A stretch of DNA of 64,000 bases from Protopterus annectens (GCF_019279795.1 NC_056729.1:1867565439-1867629438), one strand, 5' to 3'; counted from the stretch's first letter, positions 26,571 to 38,000 are shown. Notes: generated by a model not told the origin, from the letters alone. Made by a program: numbers and translations.

Positions 26571-26775
26571 GTACAGTTTTGTACCTACCATAAATGTAGA
26601 TGTTCGAAGATCCACATTGCTGCAGTCCTTACTTATGGGTAGTCCGCTGTCCTCGGTCGGCCCGAATACCAAAGTATTAGGCTGACGTCGATCATGGGCG
26701 CCTAGATCTGACATCAGAGCGTCAGGGTATATAGGCGCATGACCGACGTCATATCCTCAGTCTTTTCTTGCCCCA
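26571..26775 (+). repeat. Left terminus and inverted repeat of DIRS copy D
   Basis: The left-only extension is almost identical to that of B (GTACAGTTTTGTACC, ACCATAA at 26587-26593), then ATGTTC and an inverted arm that matches 31670-31858 (CTGCAGTCCTTACTTATG, AATACCAAAGTATTAGGC). Confidence 0.9.
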
Positions 26776-26903
26776 GATGTCAGAAGACCAAACCAGAAAG
26801 GCCACAGCCAAAAAGAGAATACCTCCCAAAACATGCCCAACAACAACCATCACCTAAAGCATAGCACCAAGTCAAACTACAGTGGGAAGGAGGAGGAGTA
26901 AAT

Positions 26904-27000
26904 TGGACTGCAGCAATGTGGATCTTGAACATCTACATTTATGGTAGGTACAAAACTGTACTATGTTCTTCATCTCACATTGCTGCAGTCCTTACTTATG
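26904..27000. repeat. Internal complementary region (ICR) of DIRS copy D
   Basis: Left-end reverse complement up to CTGTAC at about 26961, then ATGTTCTTCATCTCACATTG, which is the reverse complement of the right end. Layout is identical to B. Confidence 0.9.
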
Positions 27001-27154
27001 TGTAGAATCCCAAAGCAACGGGAAAGGGAGGATGGTAAAATCATAAAGCAGTAGGGGCCGCTAAAATGCCCTGTAAAATTGCAGTGGCAAATCCAGCCCT
27101 AGACTTAGAATAAAGAGGAAGGTGGTAATGTTTAGAAAAGGTATGCACTGAACT

Positions 27155-28039
27155 CTAAGTAGCTGCCTCCAAAATGTCTTTGTAGCTACCCCTTAGAAAG
27201 GCCGTAGAAGTAGCAGTAGCCCTAGTGGAATGAGGCCTGATCCCAGCAGGAATCTCCTTACCATGATGGGAATAACCGAAAGAAATACAAAACCCAATCC
27301 ATTTTGAAATAGTTTGTTTTGAAACAGGTTTACCCTGTGAACCCAAAGCAAAAGAAACAAACAATTGCTGAGACTGTCTGAACTCCTTGGTTCTGCTCAA
27401 ATAATAACGCAACTGCCTGTGAATATCCAAAGTATGCAAAATTTTCTCCCCTTTATTTTGGGGGTTTGCATAAAAAGTAGGCAAATGAATAGTTTGATGC
27501 AAGGCCACACTAGAAACCACTTTAGGCATAAAGGAAGGATTAGTACGCAAAGATACCCTATCCTTATGAAAAATCAGGAAAGGCTCCACTGCCATGAGGG
27601 CCTGTAATTCAGAAACCCTGCTTGCAGAGGTAATGGCCAACAAAAAAGCAGTTTTCCATGACAAATACTTTAACTCAGCAGTAGCTGCAGGCTCAAAAGG
27701 TTGTAGAGTAAGTTTTTCCAACACAAAATTGAGATCCCAAGCAGGAGTAGAAGCTCTACGTGGGGGTCCTATATCCTTTGCCCCTCTCAGAAATTGCTTA
27801 AACCAAGGATGAGAGAATAAAGGAGGGTCACAATCATAGTGAGCAGAAATGGCTGCAGCATGGACCTTTATTGAGGAGAAAGACAAACCCTTGTCCAATA
27901 ACTCAGTAAGATATTGAAGAACAACACTTAAATCAGGTTTGGAGACATCAAAGTCCTTTCCTTTGCTCCAAATAAAAAATCTCCTCCATTTATCGGTAAA
28001 CTTTTCTGGTACTAGGCCTTCTGGCCTCCAAAATAACAT
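27155..28039 (-). pseudogene. DIRS tyrosine recombinase (copy D), stop before active-site tyrosine
   Basis: The 294-residue frame covers most of the enzyme: GLSFSSIKVHAAAISA, WDLNFVLEKLTL, ASRVSEL (first Arg retained) and HSTRATAT. It ends LEAAT followed by TAG (27157-27155) where B has Trp. Beyond the stop the same frame still reads HTFSKHYHLPL, so the catalytic Tyr is lost by one nonsense change. The start of the domain (EARRPSTRKVYR) lies in another frame at 28496-27990. Confidence 0.85.
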
Positions 28040-28075
28040 TCAAAATTTGTTGTGGAAGCTGAGACCCACCAGAGT

Positions 28076-29338
28076 CTAAAACAGAATATGCCAGGCTGTG
28101 AGATGCAGAGACTGAATCTTGACATTGAGGAAGTGACTGTCCTCTTGTGACAAAAGGTGCGGAATCAAAGGCAGAGGCCATGGAGGTTCTCGTACTAAAC
28201 TCCTCAGTAGTGGGTACCAGTATTGTCGAGGCCAATCCGGTGCTATCAAAATCATGGTTGGCTTGTCTTGTCTGGCCCTCAAACGTACCTTGGGAAGAAG
28301 AGGCAGAGGTGGAAAGGCATATACATGCAGATTGTTCCAACTGAATGATAGAGCGTCCACCTTCCAAGCTGTGTGATGAAACATTTTTGTGCAAAACTTT
28401 GGCAACTGGTAATTTAGTGGAGAAGCGAACAGATCTATGTCTGGAGTTCCCCATAACACTGTCAACTTTTGAAATACATGAGGATCCAATTTCCACTCGT
28501 GAGGATCCACTATTTGTCTGCTCAATACATCTGCTAAGGAGTTCTGTGCTCCTGGTAGAAACCTTGCCTGAAGATTGAGGTGTAGATTGAGAGCAGTTTC
28601 CCCCAGAATCATCGCTTGTTGATGTACCACATGACAGTGGTGTTGTCTGTTTGAATCAACACCTGCCCTGGGTGAAGTAAATCTTTGAAAGCCATCAATG
28701 CAAACTGGACTGCTAACATTTCCTTCAAGTTGATATGCAAATGTTGGAGTGTGACAGGCCACGTGTTTTGCACCCATTTTCCATTGAGGTGTGCTCCCAA
28801 GCCTTGTCCGAGGCATCTGTCGTTAGAATCTGACTCGCCTCTGGCCGGGTCACAGAGAGTCCCTTGTTTAGGTGACATTCCTGCGCCCACCACAAAAACT
28901 CCTTCTGAATGCAAGGTATTATCTGAATGACAGTGTCTAGATCTTGGCAGTGCTGTGTCCATACATTTTTGAGATACCATAGAAGCTTCCTCATATGCAA
29001 TTTGGCATTGGGAAGCACCAGAATACAAGATGCCATGAACCCCAAGGCTTGAAGGACTGTCTTTGCAGTCAGCCTGGACCGTAGAGACATTTGATGGAAA
29101 TAAATAGAAAGGCTTCTTTGTTTGTCCGGGGTCAAAAAAGCCATCTGGGCAGCTGTATTCAGTCTCACACCCAGAAAGCACATGTCCTGAGAGGGTACTA
29201 GACTGGACTTTGTTTCGTTCACAGAATACCCTAGGCATCTTAACACTGCCATCACATACTGTAGATGATGAAGAAGTTCTTCCTTTTCTTGTGCAATAAT
29301 CAGGCAATCGTCCAAATAAGGATAAATCTGTATTCCTC
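28076..29338 (-). pseudogene. DIRS RT C-terminal part and RNase H (copy D), frameshifted
   Basis: YLDD occurs in IQIYPYLDDCLI near 29310, in a frame that joins the upstream RT (30364-29339) only after a shift at about 29340. RNase H motifs follow: ILTTDASDKAW, INLKEMLAVQFALM, IQTDNTTVMWYINK, then QARFLPGAQNSLADVLSRQ and PDIDLFASPLNYQL. They are spread over three frames (29630-28725, 29307-28609, 28816-28076), which implies at least three frame breaks. Confidence 0.82.
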
Positions 29339-30364
29339 TTAGTCTGAAAAGGTTATCACTGGAGCCAGAACCTTCGTGAACACTCTGGGCGCAGTAGATA
29401 AGCCAAAGGGCAATGCAGAGAACTGATAATGTAAATTTCCAGCCCGAAAACGCAGGTACCTCCTGCAACTGGGCCTGATAGGAACATGAAGGTAAGCCTC
29501 TTTGAGATCCAGAGTAACCATCCAGTGATCTTTCCCCAACAGAGGTAAAAGTTGCTGTAAAGTCAGCATCTTGAACTTTGGAATGTCCAGGTAAGTGTTG
29601 AGGATAGATAAATCCAAAATTGGTCTCCACGTGTTCCCTTTCTTTGGAACTAGAAACAGGCGAGAATAAAATCCTAAGCCCACTTCTGACAGAGGAACTG
29701 GCTGTATAGCTCCTATTTGAAGAAGTAAAGAAATTTGTCTATGAGCCTCTATCCTTTGCTGAGGAGGGACGTCTGGCATGCCTTTGAAAGGAGGCCTGGT
29801 ATGGAAATAGAACTTGTAACCTCGGTTTATAATGTCCAATACCCATTTGTCCTGGGTGACTAAATGCCCATTTTGCTTGAAAAGAACCAACTTGCCCTCA
29901 CCAGCAGATTGAGCAGGCGAACTCCATTGTCTCGGCCTGAAGGTATTCTGAGCTCTGCCCCTACCACGAGATCTACCCCTAGACTGAGAATCAGAAGAAG
30001 GGTACGTCCACCCCTTAGTAGGCCAATTTCTACTAAACTTTGGAGGTTGTACCTGCAAAAAATCTTTAACAGTCTGCATAGACTTAGCCTTGTCTTCCAT
30101 TTTCTTTAAGACAGACTCCACAGGAGGACCAAACAAAACTTCAGACTGCAAAGGGGCATCCCGAATTCTAGACTTAACATGCTCAGACCAATTCTGATCC
30201 TTAAGCCAGGCGTGCCTACGAATAACTGAACCAGTGGCAGCCACCCTAGAAAAAGCCTGTAAAGCATCAAAACCACATTGCAAAGAGTGCTTACCCACCT
30301 GTTCAGAAACATGCACTAAATCCTGCAATTCTTTACACTCTATGTCCTCTGCCAAAGCATCCAC
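29339..30364 (-). pseudogene. DIRS gag end fused in frame to RT (copy D)
   Basis: The 341 residues run from the gag capsid-like block (GSVIRRHAWLKDQ, KSMQTVKDFLQVQPPKF) through an Arg-rich tail (RGRSRGRGRAQN) directly into RT (GKLVLFKQNGHLVTQDKW, RPILDLSILNTYLDIPKF, MVTLDLKEAYLHVPI, ALPFGLSTAPRVF). In B and C gag and RT are in different overlapping frames, so D either lost the segment holding the gag stop or shows another state. The frame ends just before YLDD. Confidence 0.8.
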
Positions 30365-30414
30365 TTAAACTGGCAGTTCAAAGCTCTCATTGCTAAAGTA
30401 GAAGAGGTATACAA

Positions 30415-31228
30415 CTACTTACCCCATCTATCCAAAGCTCTAGCTTCCTTATCCAGAGGAACCGGATTCTTAACAACAGAGGCTCTAACACCCTTAGGCC
30501 CCTGACTAATAGTTTCTGGGTCCGCCCTAGGACCCTTATACAAATATTTATGAGCCGCAGGCACCCTGTAATACCTGTCCGGTTTAACTGGGGCAGGAGG
30601 CACAGAATCTGGATTAAGGGAAGCTTCCGAGAAAACATCTGAAACAACATCCAAAACCGGAGGTATAGCTAAGGGTCTATGCTGTGGTAAAAACAAGAAC
30701 TCCCTAAGTCTCTTCCGTGAATCAGAGTAATCCTGTCCTTCCCACTCAAAATGCTCCCTCATGGAATGCAGAGTTTCTGAAAATGAAAAATCCTCCGGAG
30801 GAGAAGCAGAAGGAGTGGAATCCTCTGCATCAGAATCAGAATAAGGAGGAAATCTTGAATGTCTTCAGCAGAAGACTCTGAATCATCTGAGGCCTGCTCC
30901 AAACTTTCCAACTCTGGCTCCATCCTGGGCCTCTTATCAGGAGGGGGCATAGAACCTCTAATTAAAGTAATCAAATCCTCTGCCATTTTAAGCATGTGCT
31001 TTTAGGCACAGACCCTGACGAACCAGAACTGACACCAGAGGAAGGCAAAACAGAACTGCCCTTAGAAGGAGCCTTAGAAACAGTAACAGAAGGCCTAACC
31101 ACCTTAGGCATAGAAGGGAGAATAGTAACCTGAGAGGCCCCTTCAGCCTGACCTGCCTCCTGAGAGGCCACATCTTGTAAAACCAAAGTTTCCCCCTGGG
31201 ACTCAATAGAAACTTCAGCCGGATCCAC
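30415..31228 (-). pseudogene. DIRS gag N-terminal and middle parts (copy D)
   Basis: Pieces at 31228-30971, 30995-30759 and 30762-30415 correspond to the linker, the MLKMAEDLITLIRG block and the REHFEWEGQDYSDSRKRLRE block of copy B. The Cys/His cluster precedes them near 31540-31390 but is frameshifted. At least three frame breaks are present. Confidence 0.75.
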
Positions 31229-31669
31229 CTGTTCAGCAGTAGCTTCTAAAGGTCCGGCGTCCGAGACGGACGAATCAACCTGCCTAGGCTTTAAAGATTT
31301 GTCTTTGCGCTTCTTAGTAGAAGCAGGCGTGAAACATCCGACGGCATATTATAGTTACACCTCTTGCCAAAGACCAACCTAGCAATCTAACCTCCGTTTA
31401 TAGTGCGCTTATTAAACCTAGCACAGAACCGACACCCAACTACGCCGTGCTCGGTCCCAAACAAGGAATACAAAGCGAGTGGAAATCCCTATGCGGTATC
31501 TGTTTCCCACAAGAAATACAATTATTCACTTTTTCTGACATCCGGTAAGTAACTGAGGCAAGAAAAAACAAAAATATTCCCCAACGGGGTACTTAGCCCA
31601 ACTTGGTATCGGTCTGAAACTCCGAAAACGAAAAATTTCAGAACGCCGAATGGCACTTGCAACGCTGCT

Positions 31670-31858
31670 TCTGCATCGGACCATGCGGCAAAAAAGACTG
31701 AGGATATGATGTCGGTCATGCGCCTATATACCCTGACGCTCTGATGTCAGATCTAGGCGCCCATGATCGACGTCAGCCTAATACTTTGGTATTCGGGCCG
31801 ACCGAGGACAGCGGACTACCCATAAGTAAGGACTGCAGCAATGTGAGATGAAGAACAT
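31670..31858 (-). repeat. Right terminus of DIRS copy D, with promoter-like TATA
   Basis: Inverted match of the left terminus, ending ...GAGATGAAGAACAT. On the minus strand the arm carries a TATATAGG near 31730, at the position of the TATA box of copy B. The CRE palindrome of B is not conserved (GATGTCAG instead). Confidence 0.8.
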
Positions 31859-32769
31859 CTGACTCTCCGGCTGACACAGACATCCTCCAAAAGGGTCTCA
31901 CTGAGACAGATACCTGGTGTCAAAACCATGGCCTCAAGCTAAATGCCAAAAAGTGCATAGTCATCCCCTTTGGAAAAAAGGAAGTACCCACAAACTACCA
32001 CATAGGTGGTAGCCCCCTAAATATGGAAGACGTAATAAGGGATCTGGTGACCCAAGTAGATAGTAACCTCTACTTTGATAATCACATTGCCAAAGTGGTT
32101 AGAAAATCCTTCTATGTGGCCCACCTAATCACAAAAGGGTTTGCATCGAGATCGAAAGAGGTCATTGGGCCCCTCTACTCATCACTCATCAGACCCATCA
32201 CAGAGTACAATGCCCCATTTGGAATGTACCTTACAAGACACCTGCAACAACTGGAAAGACCACAAAAGTACCTCACCAAGAGGATCACTGGCCTCAAGCA
32301 GATGTCCTATGCAGCTCGACTGAAGAAACGTCAGCTGTACTCGGTTGCATACCGCCTACTCAGAGGTGATCTCTGCCTGACATACAAGGCCATGTCCAAC
32401 CCAGAATTGATGGACATGCTCCACCTAAAGAAAAGCATAGCCCCTCGAACCACACGCTCCAGGGATCTAAACCTCACCACAACAATAAATAGGACGTGCT
32501 GGGGGGATAGGATTCCTGTCCCAGAGACTTTCCATGCTCTGGAACAAGATTCCAATCTACATTAGGCAGAGCTCCTCGCTAAACCTCTTCAAGAGAAACC
32601 TTGATAAGTGGATGAGAAACAGAAAGTTTATCCCAGGGATCACTTCAATGGCTCTGCTGGACAGAGGCACAGGGAACTAATCTAAGGGGGCGACAAAAGC
32701 CAACACATTCTGGCTAGGCTTATAAATGCCTTTGGGCAGATAGCCTAGTACCTACCTATGAACCTATAA
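31859..32769 (+). mobile_element. LINE E, second part (RT C-terminus and 3' end)
   Basis: Resumes LINE E after DIRS D. Coding is open at 32023-32565 (HIAKVVRKSFYVAHLI, SLIRPITEYNAPFGMYLTRH, RPQKYLTKRITGLKQMSY), and a frameshift near 32545 then moves the final NKIPIYIRQSSSLNLFKRNL block to another frame. The protein ends near 32681. The 3' end is GGCAGATAGCCTAGTAC then CCTATGAACCTAT, as in F. Confidence 0.85.
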
Positions 32770-33235
32770 GGTATTGGATTTCTCAGTTGTAAAGTACTGA
32801 ACAAACTATGGGTGGTGTTCATAGTCCCATGATTCACATAAAGGTAAGGCTAACTGACAAGTAGCGGCACTGCAGCATCTGTATGCAAATTAGCTAGGTG
32901 TGAAGAAGTGGTGCTCAGCTGGTAAAATCTCAGCCCCGCAACAAAGCACCTACAGCAGCTTGACACACATGAATCAGTGTAAAATAATTAAAAAAAAAAA
33001 AACTGTGTAATAATGTGCAGAATAGGCTGCATGTACGTAAGGACACGGATGCTTCATACATGTTCACTAGGTGGCTGCAGGCCTGAGTCTGCACAGATCT
33101 CTCGAGATCTTGCATGAGAACCTGAACTGAACCAAGCTGGGCACTGCTGGTCCACAGCTTACGAAAACAGTAGCAAGACTTCTATTTACTCTAAAGAGTG
33201 CTCCTGACAATGAAATCCTGTTTGGGCTTTTATAA
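32770..33235. other. Spacer between LINE E and LINE F
   Basis: No gene or named repeat seen. It contains a 13-base A run near 32990. Confidence 0.5.
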
Positions 33236-33237
33236 AA

Positions 33238-33660
33238 ATGGAAAGTGGGAAGATAGGAAAACTTAAAAAAAAGTGGGAGAGAGAAGACAAGAGGCATAAG
33301 GATCATATAAGAGGGCTGTGCAGGAAGTGGCAGGACAGAAGGGGCACTATAGAGGAGCTCTCTGATTATGTAGCCCAGGCAGGTATGACCCTGACCCTGA
33401 GCAGTATCCTTCCTTCACCGAGAATGATGCCACAACATAGAGACAAGATGATCAGCTTTAACAATTGGCTTAATTTCTGGTGTCATTCAAAGGGGATCCA
33501 GTGTCTGTCTGCCTGGGATGACATGCTTGACAAGCCACGCTGCTTCACAAGGGACGGCTTGCACCTGTCACCCCTGGGATTCCGGATATTGGCTAAGGCT
33601 CTTGCCACCCCCATAGTGCCTTTTTTAGGCAAGGCTCAAATTCTAAACCTACCACCCTAG
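33238..33660 (+). pseudogene. LINE F ORF1 C-terminal, esterase-like (SGNH) end
   Basis: The 140 residues include CFTRDGLHLSPLGFRILAKAL. The Asp-x-x-His in RDGLHL is the pattern at the end of SGNH esterase domains known in ORF1 of CR1-like LINEs. WEREDKRHKDHI lies at the start. The catalytic Ser block, expected further upstream, is not present, so ORF1 is 5' truncated or starts in unrecognised sequence. Confidence 0.65.
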
Positions 33661-33689
33661 AAAACAAAATGGGAAGAAACTAAGGGTAA

Positions 33690-34642
33690 TGCTGCTCAAT
33701 GCCAGAAGTCTAAATCTCAAAATGCACGCCTCGAGGCCCTTCTCAGTATGGAGAACATCGATGTCTGTGCTGTGACTGAAACCTGGTTCAAGGCTCCTGA
33801 GAGCACCCCGGCACTATCAGGTTTTACCTCATATCATGCGTTCCGTCCCAAAACCGGACCACACCACAAAAGGAGGGGTGTATCCATATTCATCAAGGAT
33901 ACCCACACCTCCAGGTTGGTGGCAACGCATCTAAGCATTGGAAACCATCCAGGTGCAATTAACCATAGGCAAAACTGCACTACAATTTGTAGCATGCTAC
34001 AGGCCACCCTCTCAAACTCAGGAACCCCACACAGCCTTCCTGAAGACACTGGAGGGTATAAATGTATCTCCAAACACCATTATATTGGGTGACTTCAACT
34101 ACCCGAATATAGACTGGGAACATTACTCAAGCCCCAACTTTCTAGCCCAAAGGTTCCTGGAGTTCATAAATTCAAATGCCATGGAACAACTAGTCACCGT
34201 TCCCAAAAGAGGAGAAAATATACTAGATCCAATCATCACAAACATGGGGACAAAATGCTCCACACCCGAAGTATATCCCTCATTGGTGAGACCAGATCAC
34301 AAACTTATCTCACTGGAAATCCACATCCCGCCCCCACCCCAAACAAAAAGAACACAGTGAAGAACTTCTAAAGCAAACTTCACACTACGCAAGACTGGTG
34401 TGGTATCCTGCAAGGCCCCCGAGCCAGTGGAAACCACAACCCAAGCTGCGGAAGCCCTTACAAATGCCTTCTACGAACACCTCCAGGACTGCATGGATCA
34501 GGCAATCCCTAATAAAACCAAGACTCTTTCCACCAAGGGCAAACGTCCAGTCTGGTGGACCCCAGCCATAAACAAACTTTACAATAAGAGGAGAAAGCTG
34601 TTACATGATAGAGCAAAATCCATAAAAGAGAAGACACCTTAA
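33690..34642 (+). pseudogene. LINE F ORF2 endonuclease and linker, frameshifted
   Basis: Endonuclease motifs are LLNARSLN (33692), CAVTETWF (33772), IILGDFNYPNIDWEHYSS and RPDHKLISLEIHI. They fall in frames 33748-34092 and 33938-34360, split by a frame change near 33935 (ATCTAAGCATTGGAAACC). A further stop near 34360 precedes the linker RPVWWTPAINKLYNKRRK at 34400-34642. The enzyme class is the AP endonuclease that nicks target DNA. Confidence 0.8.
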
Positions 34643-36450
34643 TCATTATTAGTAAAAAATACGAGCACTCATAAAATCATCCAAGGCCAAATTTGAGAGA
34701 AAATTTGAAATAGATTCAAAAGACAATCATAAGGCCTTCTTCAGCTATGTTAGAAACCTGGGTGGAAACTCCCAGATATGCGCAGAATTAGTCCAAAATG
34801 ATACAAAAATCACTGAACCCACAGACATTGCCAACATACTGGCAGACAGGTTCAGTGCAAACTTCACCCCTCTCCCCAAAAGGAGAGATAACTATCCCAG
34901 CGAGTGTAGCCTCCCAGACATCTCTAATGCGAGGTGAAAGCTGCTCTCTCTAAAGCTAAAACACAGCATCAATGGGACGGATGGTGTCCCGGCTGTGTGC
35001 TACGAACTCAACGAGGAACTAAGCCCATATAAGGCAGCTGTTTAATCTTAGCCTTACCACAGGATACGTGCCCAAGGAGTGGCGACGGCAACTGTGGTCC
35101 CACTCCACAAAGGCGGTACCTCACGGACCCTGAAATTACCGCCCCATAAGCTTAACAAGCCTGGTCTGCAAAGCTATGGAGAGGATCATAATGGAACTCA
35201 TAAACAAAGACACAGGGACTTGCAGACATTGGACCCGACCCAGTTTGGCTTTGTCAAGGGCAGATCATGCCTTTTGAACTTGGTCGACTTCTTGAAACAG
35301 TCACCAAGGCCATTGATGAGGAAAGGCAGTCCATACAGCCTACCTTGACCTTGCAAAGCTTTTGACACAATACCCCACTCGGTATTGTAGAGAAACGTAC
35401 CAGCTTAAATGTAAACCCATATGTCACAAGATGGGTTGCAAACTGGCTAAAGGTCAGAGCCCACAGGGTTAGAGTTGCTGGCGCCATGTCAGACCTCAAG
35501 CCGGTCTCAAGTGGGGTCCCACAGGGCTCAGTCCTTGGCCCCTGTTGTTCGGCATCTACTTCTCAGAAGTACAGGCAAACATAGGAGGACTATGGCTGAC
35601 AAAGTTTGCAGATGACTGCAAACTGGGCCATAGTGGAAAGTACATCGGACACAGATATCCTTCAGAGGGGTCTCACGGAAACTGATAACTGGTGCCAGAG
35701 CCATGGCCTGAAGTTAAATGCCAAAAATGTATAGTCATACCCTTGGGAAAAACAAGGTAACCCCAAGCTACCATATAGGTGGCAATCCATTAAGCACAGA
35801 AGAGGTTATCAGGGACCTGGGGACCCAGGTTGACAGTGGCCTTTCTTTTGAAACTCACATTGCTAAAGTGGTTAGAAAGACCTTCTACATTGCCCACCTG
35901 ATCATGAAGGGATTCACATCCAGATCAAGTGAGGTCATTGTTCCCCTGTACTCTTCACTTATCAGACCAATGATCGAGTACAATGCCCCATTCGGGATGT
36001 ATCTCACCCGACACCTGCAGCAATTGGAGAGACCCCAAAAGTTCCTCACCAAAAGGATAAAGGACTCCAAAATCTGTCATATGCTGCCAGACTGAAGAAA
36101 CTCCAGCTCTATTCAGTCGCATACCGCCTGCTCAGAGGTGACCTGTGCCTGACATACAAGGCCATGTCCAACCCGGAATTAATGGACATGCTCCACCTCA
36201 AAAATCCAAATCTACCAGATCCACTAGAGCAAGCGACTTAAACCTTAGCACGGATATAAATAGGACATGCTGGAGGGATAGATTTGTCACCCAGAGACTC
36301 CCTATGCTGTGGAATAAAATCCCAGTCCATGTGAGGCAGAGCACCTCGCTGGCTCTGTTCAAGAGAAATCTTGACCAGTGGATGGGAGATCGTAGGTTTA
36401 CCCCGGGAATCATCTCTGTGTCACTGCTGGACAGAGGCACAACAAACTAA
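34643..36450 (+). pseudogene. LINE F reverse transcriptase, multiply broken
   Basis: Readable blocks: AATVVPLHKGGT-like text near 35080, TQFGFVKGRSCLLNLVDF (35240), DLAKLFDTIPH-like (35345), [14 protein letters not shown] (around 35500, one base missing), KFADDCKLG (35605, active site intact, unlike E), then HIAKVVRKTFYIAHLI and SLIRPMIEYNAPFGMYLTRH (35718-36095) and PMLWNKIPVHVRQSTSLALFKRNLDQW (36145-36450). Many 1-base deletions relative to E, especially between 34930 and 35380, suggest decay or low-quality consensus in the assembly. Confidence 0.82.
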
Positions 36451-36556
36451 TGGGCACAGTATTTTTTAACATAAGGGGTGGCGTAAGCCACAAACCTTTG
36501 GGCTAGGCTTATAAATGCCTTAGGGCAGATAGCCTAGTATAAACCTATGAACCTAT

Positions 36557-37500
36557 GTTATTATGGGGAATAGACCCCTCTTTTTCCATTTTTTTAACAG
36601 GGATATTACGTTTTCAATATTTCCAAAAAACTAACTTTTTTGCCTAGCAATAGTTTGTCTGCATCTTGTAGAAGAATTAAGAATAAGTAATCAGGTACAC
36701 TTTAATGTAGTTGTTCCCTCAGCAGAGGGAGGAAATATTACGCAAGTATCAAGTTTATACCTAGAGTTGCTCTAGATGAATTTTCCTTATCTAGAAAATG
36801 TGTGCCAACTTTACTGCAGCCTTAATTCTTTTTTATATTTCTGCTCCATTTGTACCACCTTGTACATTAAGGGGTCACACATCAGCTTACGGGACATTTC
36901 CTTTAGTTGGGATCCCAATTCTGCAACAGTTCCCTCGAACAGACATGAGAGCCCAAGTTTGTTTCTGTGCAGTGGGTGTCCAATCATAAAGCAGACTATG
37001 TTTTAGAGGCTCAGTGTATCTCATAACTCGCACTACCACTTGGACATGATGCACTTGATCCAGTGTCAAGACTTACAGTACTTGATGTCTGATACACCCT
37101 CTACCACACTAGATAGCAACAAATATTAAACTCTAGCAGCCTATAACTTCATCTATGGATATTATCAGCTGCAGTATTTTTTGCCACCAGCCATTCATTC
37201 AGTCCCCTAACCAGGGGGATCAGTTTTTTTCCTCTGTTTGTACATTTTGAGCATTTTATTTCAGTTTGTGGCAGCTCTGAATCATGGGTTCATTACCTGG
37301 GAAAAAGCTACAACAGTCCTCCCCTACTTAAGTCCAAGAATCATTTTTATTAGCTAGAACAAAGTCCAATGCCTTGCAGTTTTGTAAGAGTACATCTTTC
37401 ACGGCCATCATTTCTACAGATGTTTTATCAAATTCACCAAAGGAGGCATTACTTACTACTAACAGTGCAGCCAATTTTGTTTTATCAAATTCACCAAAGG
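36557..37500. other. No recognisable gene; ends at assembly gap
   Basis: A unique-looking stretch with several short open frames without motifs. A 23-bp direct repeat (TGTTTTATCAAATTCACCAA plus AGG) occurs at 37421-37443 and again at 37478-37500, touching the gap. Confidence 0.5.
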
Positions 37501-38000
37501 NNNNNNNNNNNNNNNNNNNNNNNNNNNNNNNNNNNNNNNNNNNNNNNNNNNNNNNNNNNNNNNNNNNNNNNNNNNNNNNNNNNNNNNNNNNNNNNNNNNN
37601 NNNNNNNNNNNNNNNNNNNNNNNNNNNNNNNNNNNNNNNNNNNNNNNNNNNNNNNNNNNNNNNNNNNNNNNNNNNNNNNNNNNNNNNNNNNNNNNNNNNN
37701 NNNNNNNNNNNNNNNNNNNNNNNNNNNNNNNNNNNNNNNNNNNNNNNNNNNNNNNNNNNNNNNNNNNNNNNNNNNNNNNNNNNNNNNNNNNNNNNNNNNN
37801 NNNNNNNNNNNNNNNNNNNNNNNNNNNNNNNNNNNNNNNNNNNNNNNNNNNNNNNNNNNNNNNNNNNNNNNNNNNNNNNNNNNNNNNNNNNNNNNNNNNN
37901 NNNNNNNNNNNNNNNNNNNNNNNNNNNNNNNNNNNNNNNNNNNNNNNNNNNNNNNNNNNNNNNNNNNNNNNNNNNNNNNNNNNNNNNNNNNNNNNNNNNN
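37501..38000. other. Assembly gap of exactly 500 N
   Basis: A fixed-length N block, so its true size is unknown. Any open frame drawn across it is an artefact. Confidence 0.99.

Larger units (their letters stand above)
26571..31858 (-). mobile_element. DIRS copy D, inserted in LINE E
   Basis: Same family as B by termini, but diverged. On the minus strand: right terminus (31670-31858), gag (31500-30000), RT/RNase H (about 29950-28076), recombinase (28039-27155 and beyond), ICR (26904-27000), left terminus (26571-26775). It splits the RT of LINE E without a visible target duplication. Several frameshifts and one stop in the recombinase show that it is inactive. Confidence 0.92.
33236..36556 (+). 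mobile_element. LINE F (CR1/L2-like)
   Basis: A plus-strand sister of E that keeps part of ORF1 and the whole span of ORF2, with many small deletions. Order: ORF1 esterase end (33238-33660), endonuclease (33690-34360), linker (34400-34642), RT (about 34900-36450), 3' end with GCCTAGTATAAACCTATGAACC. The true 5' limit is uncertain. Confidence 0.88.
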
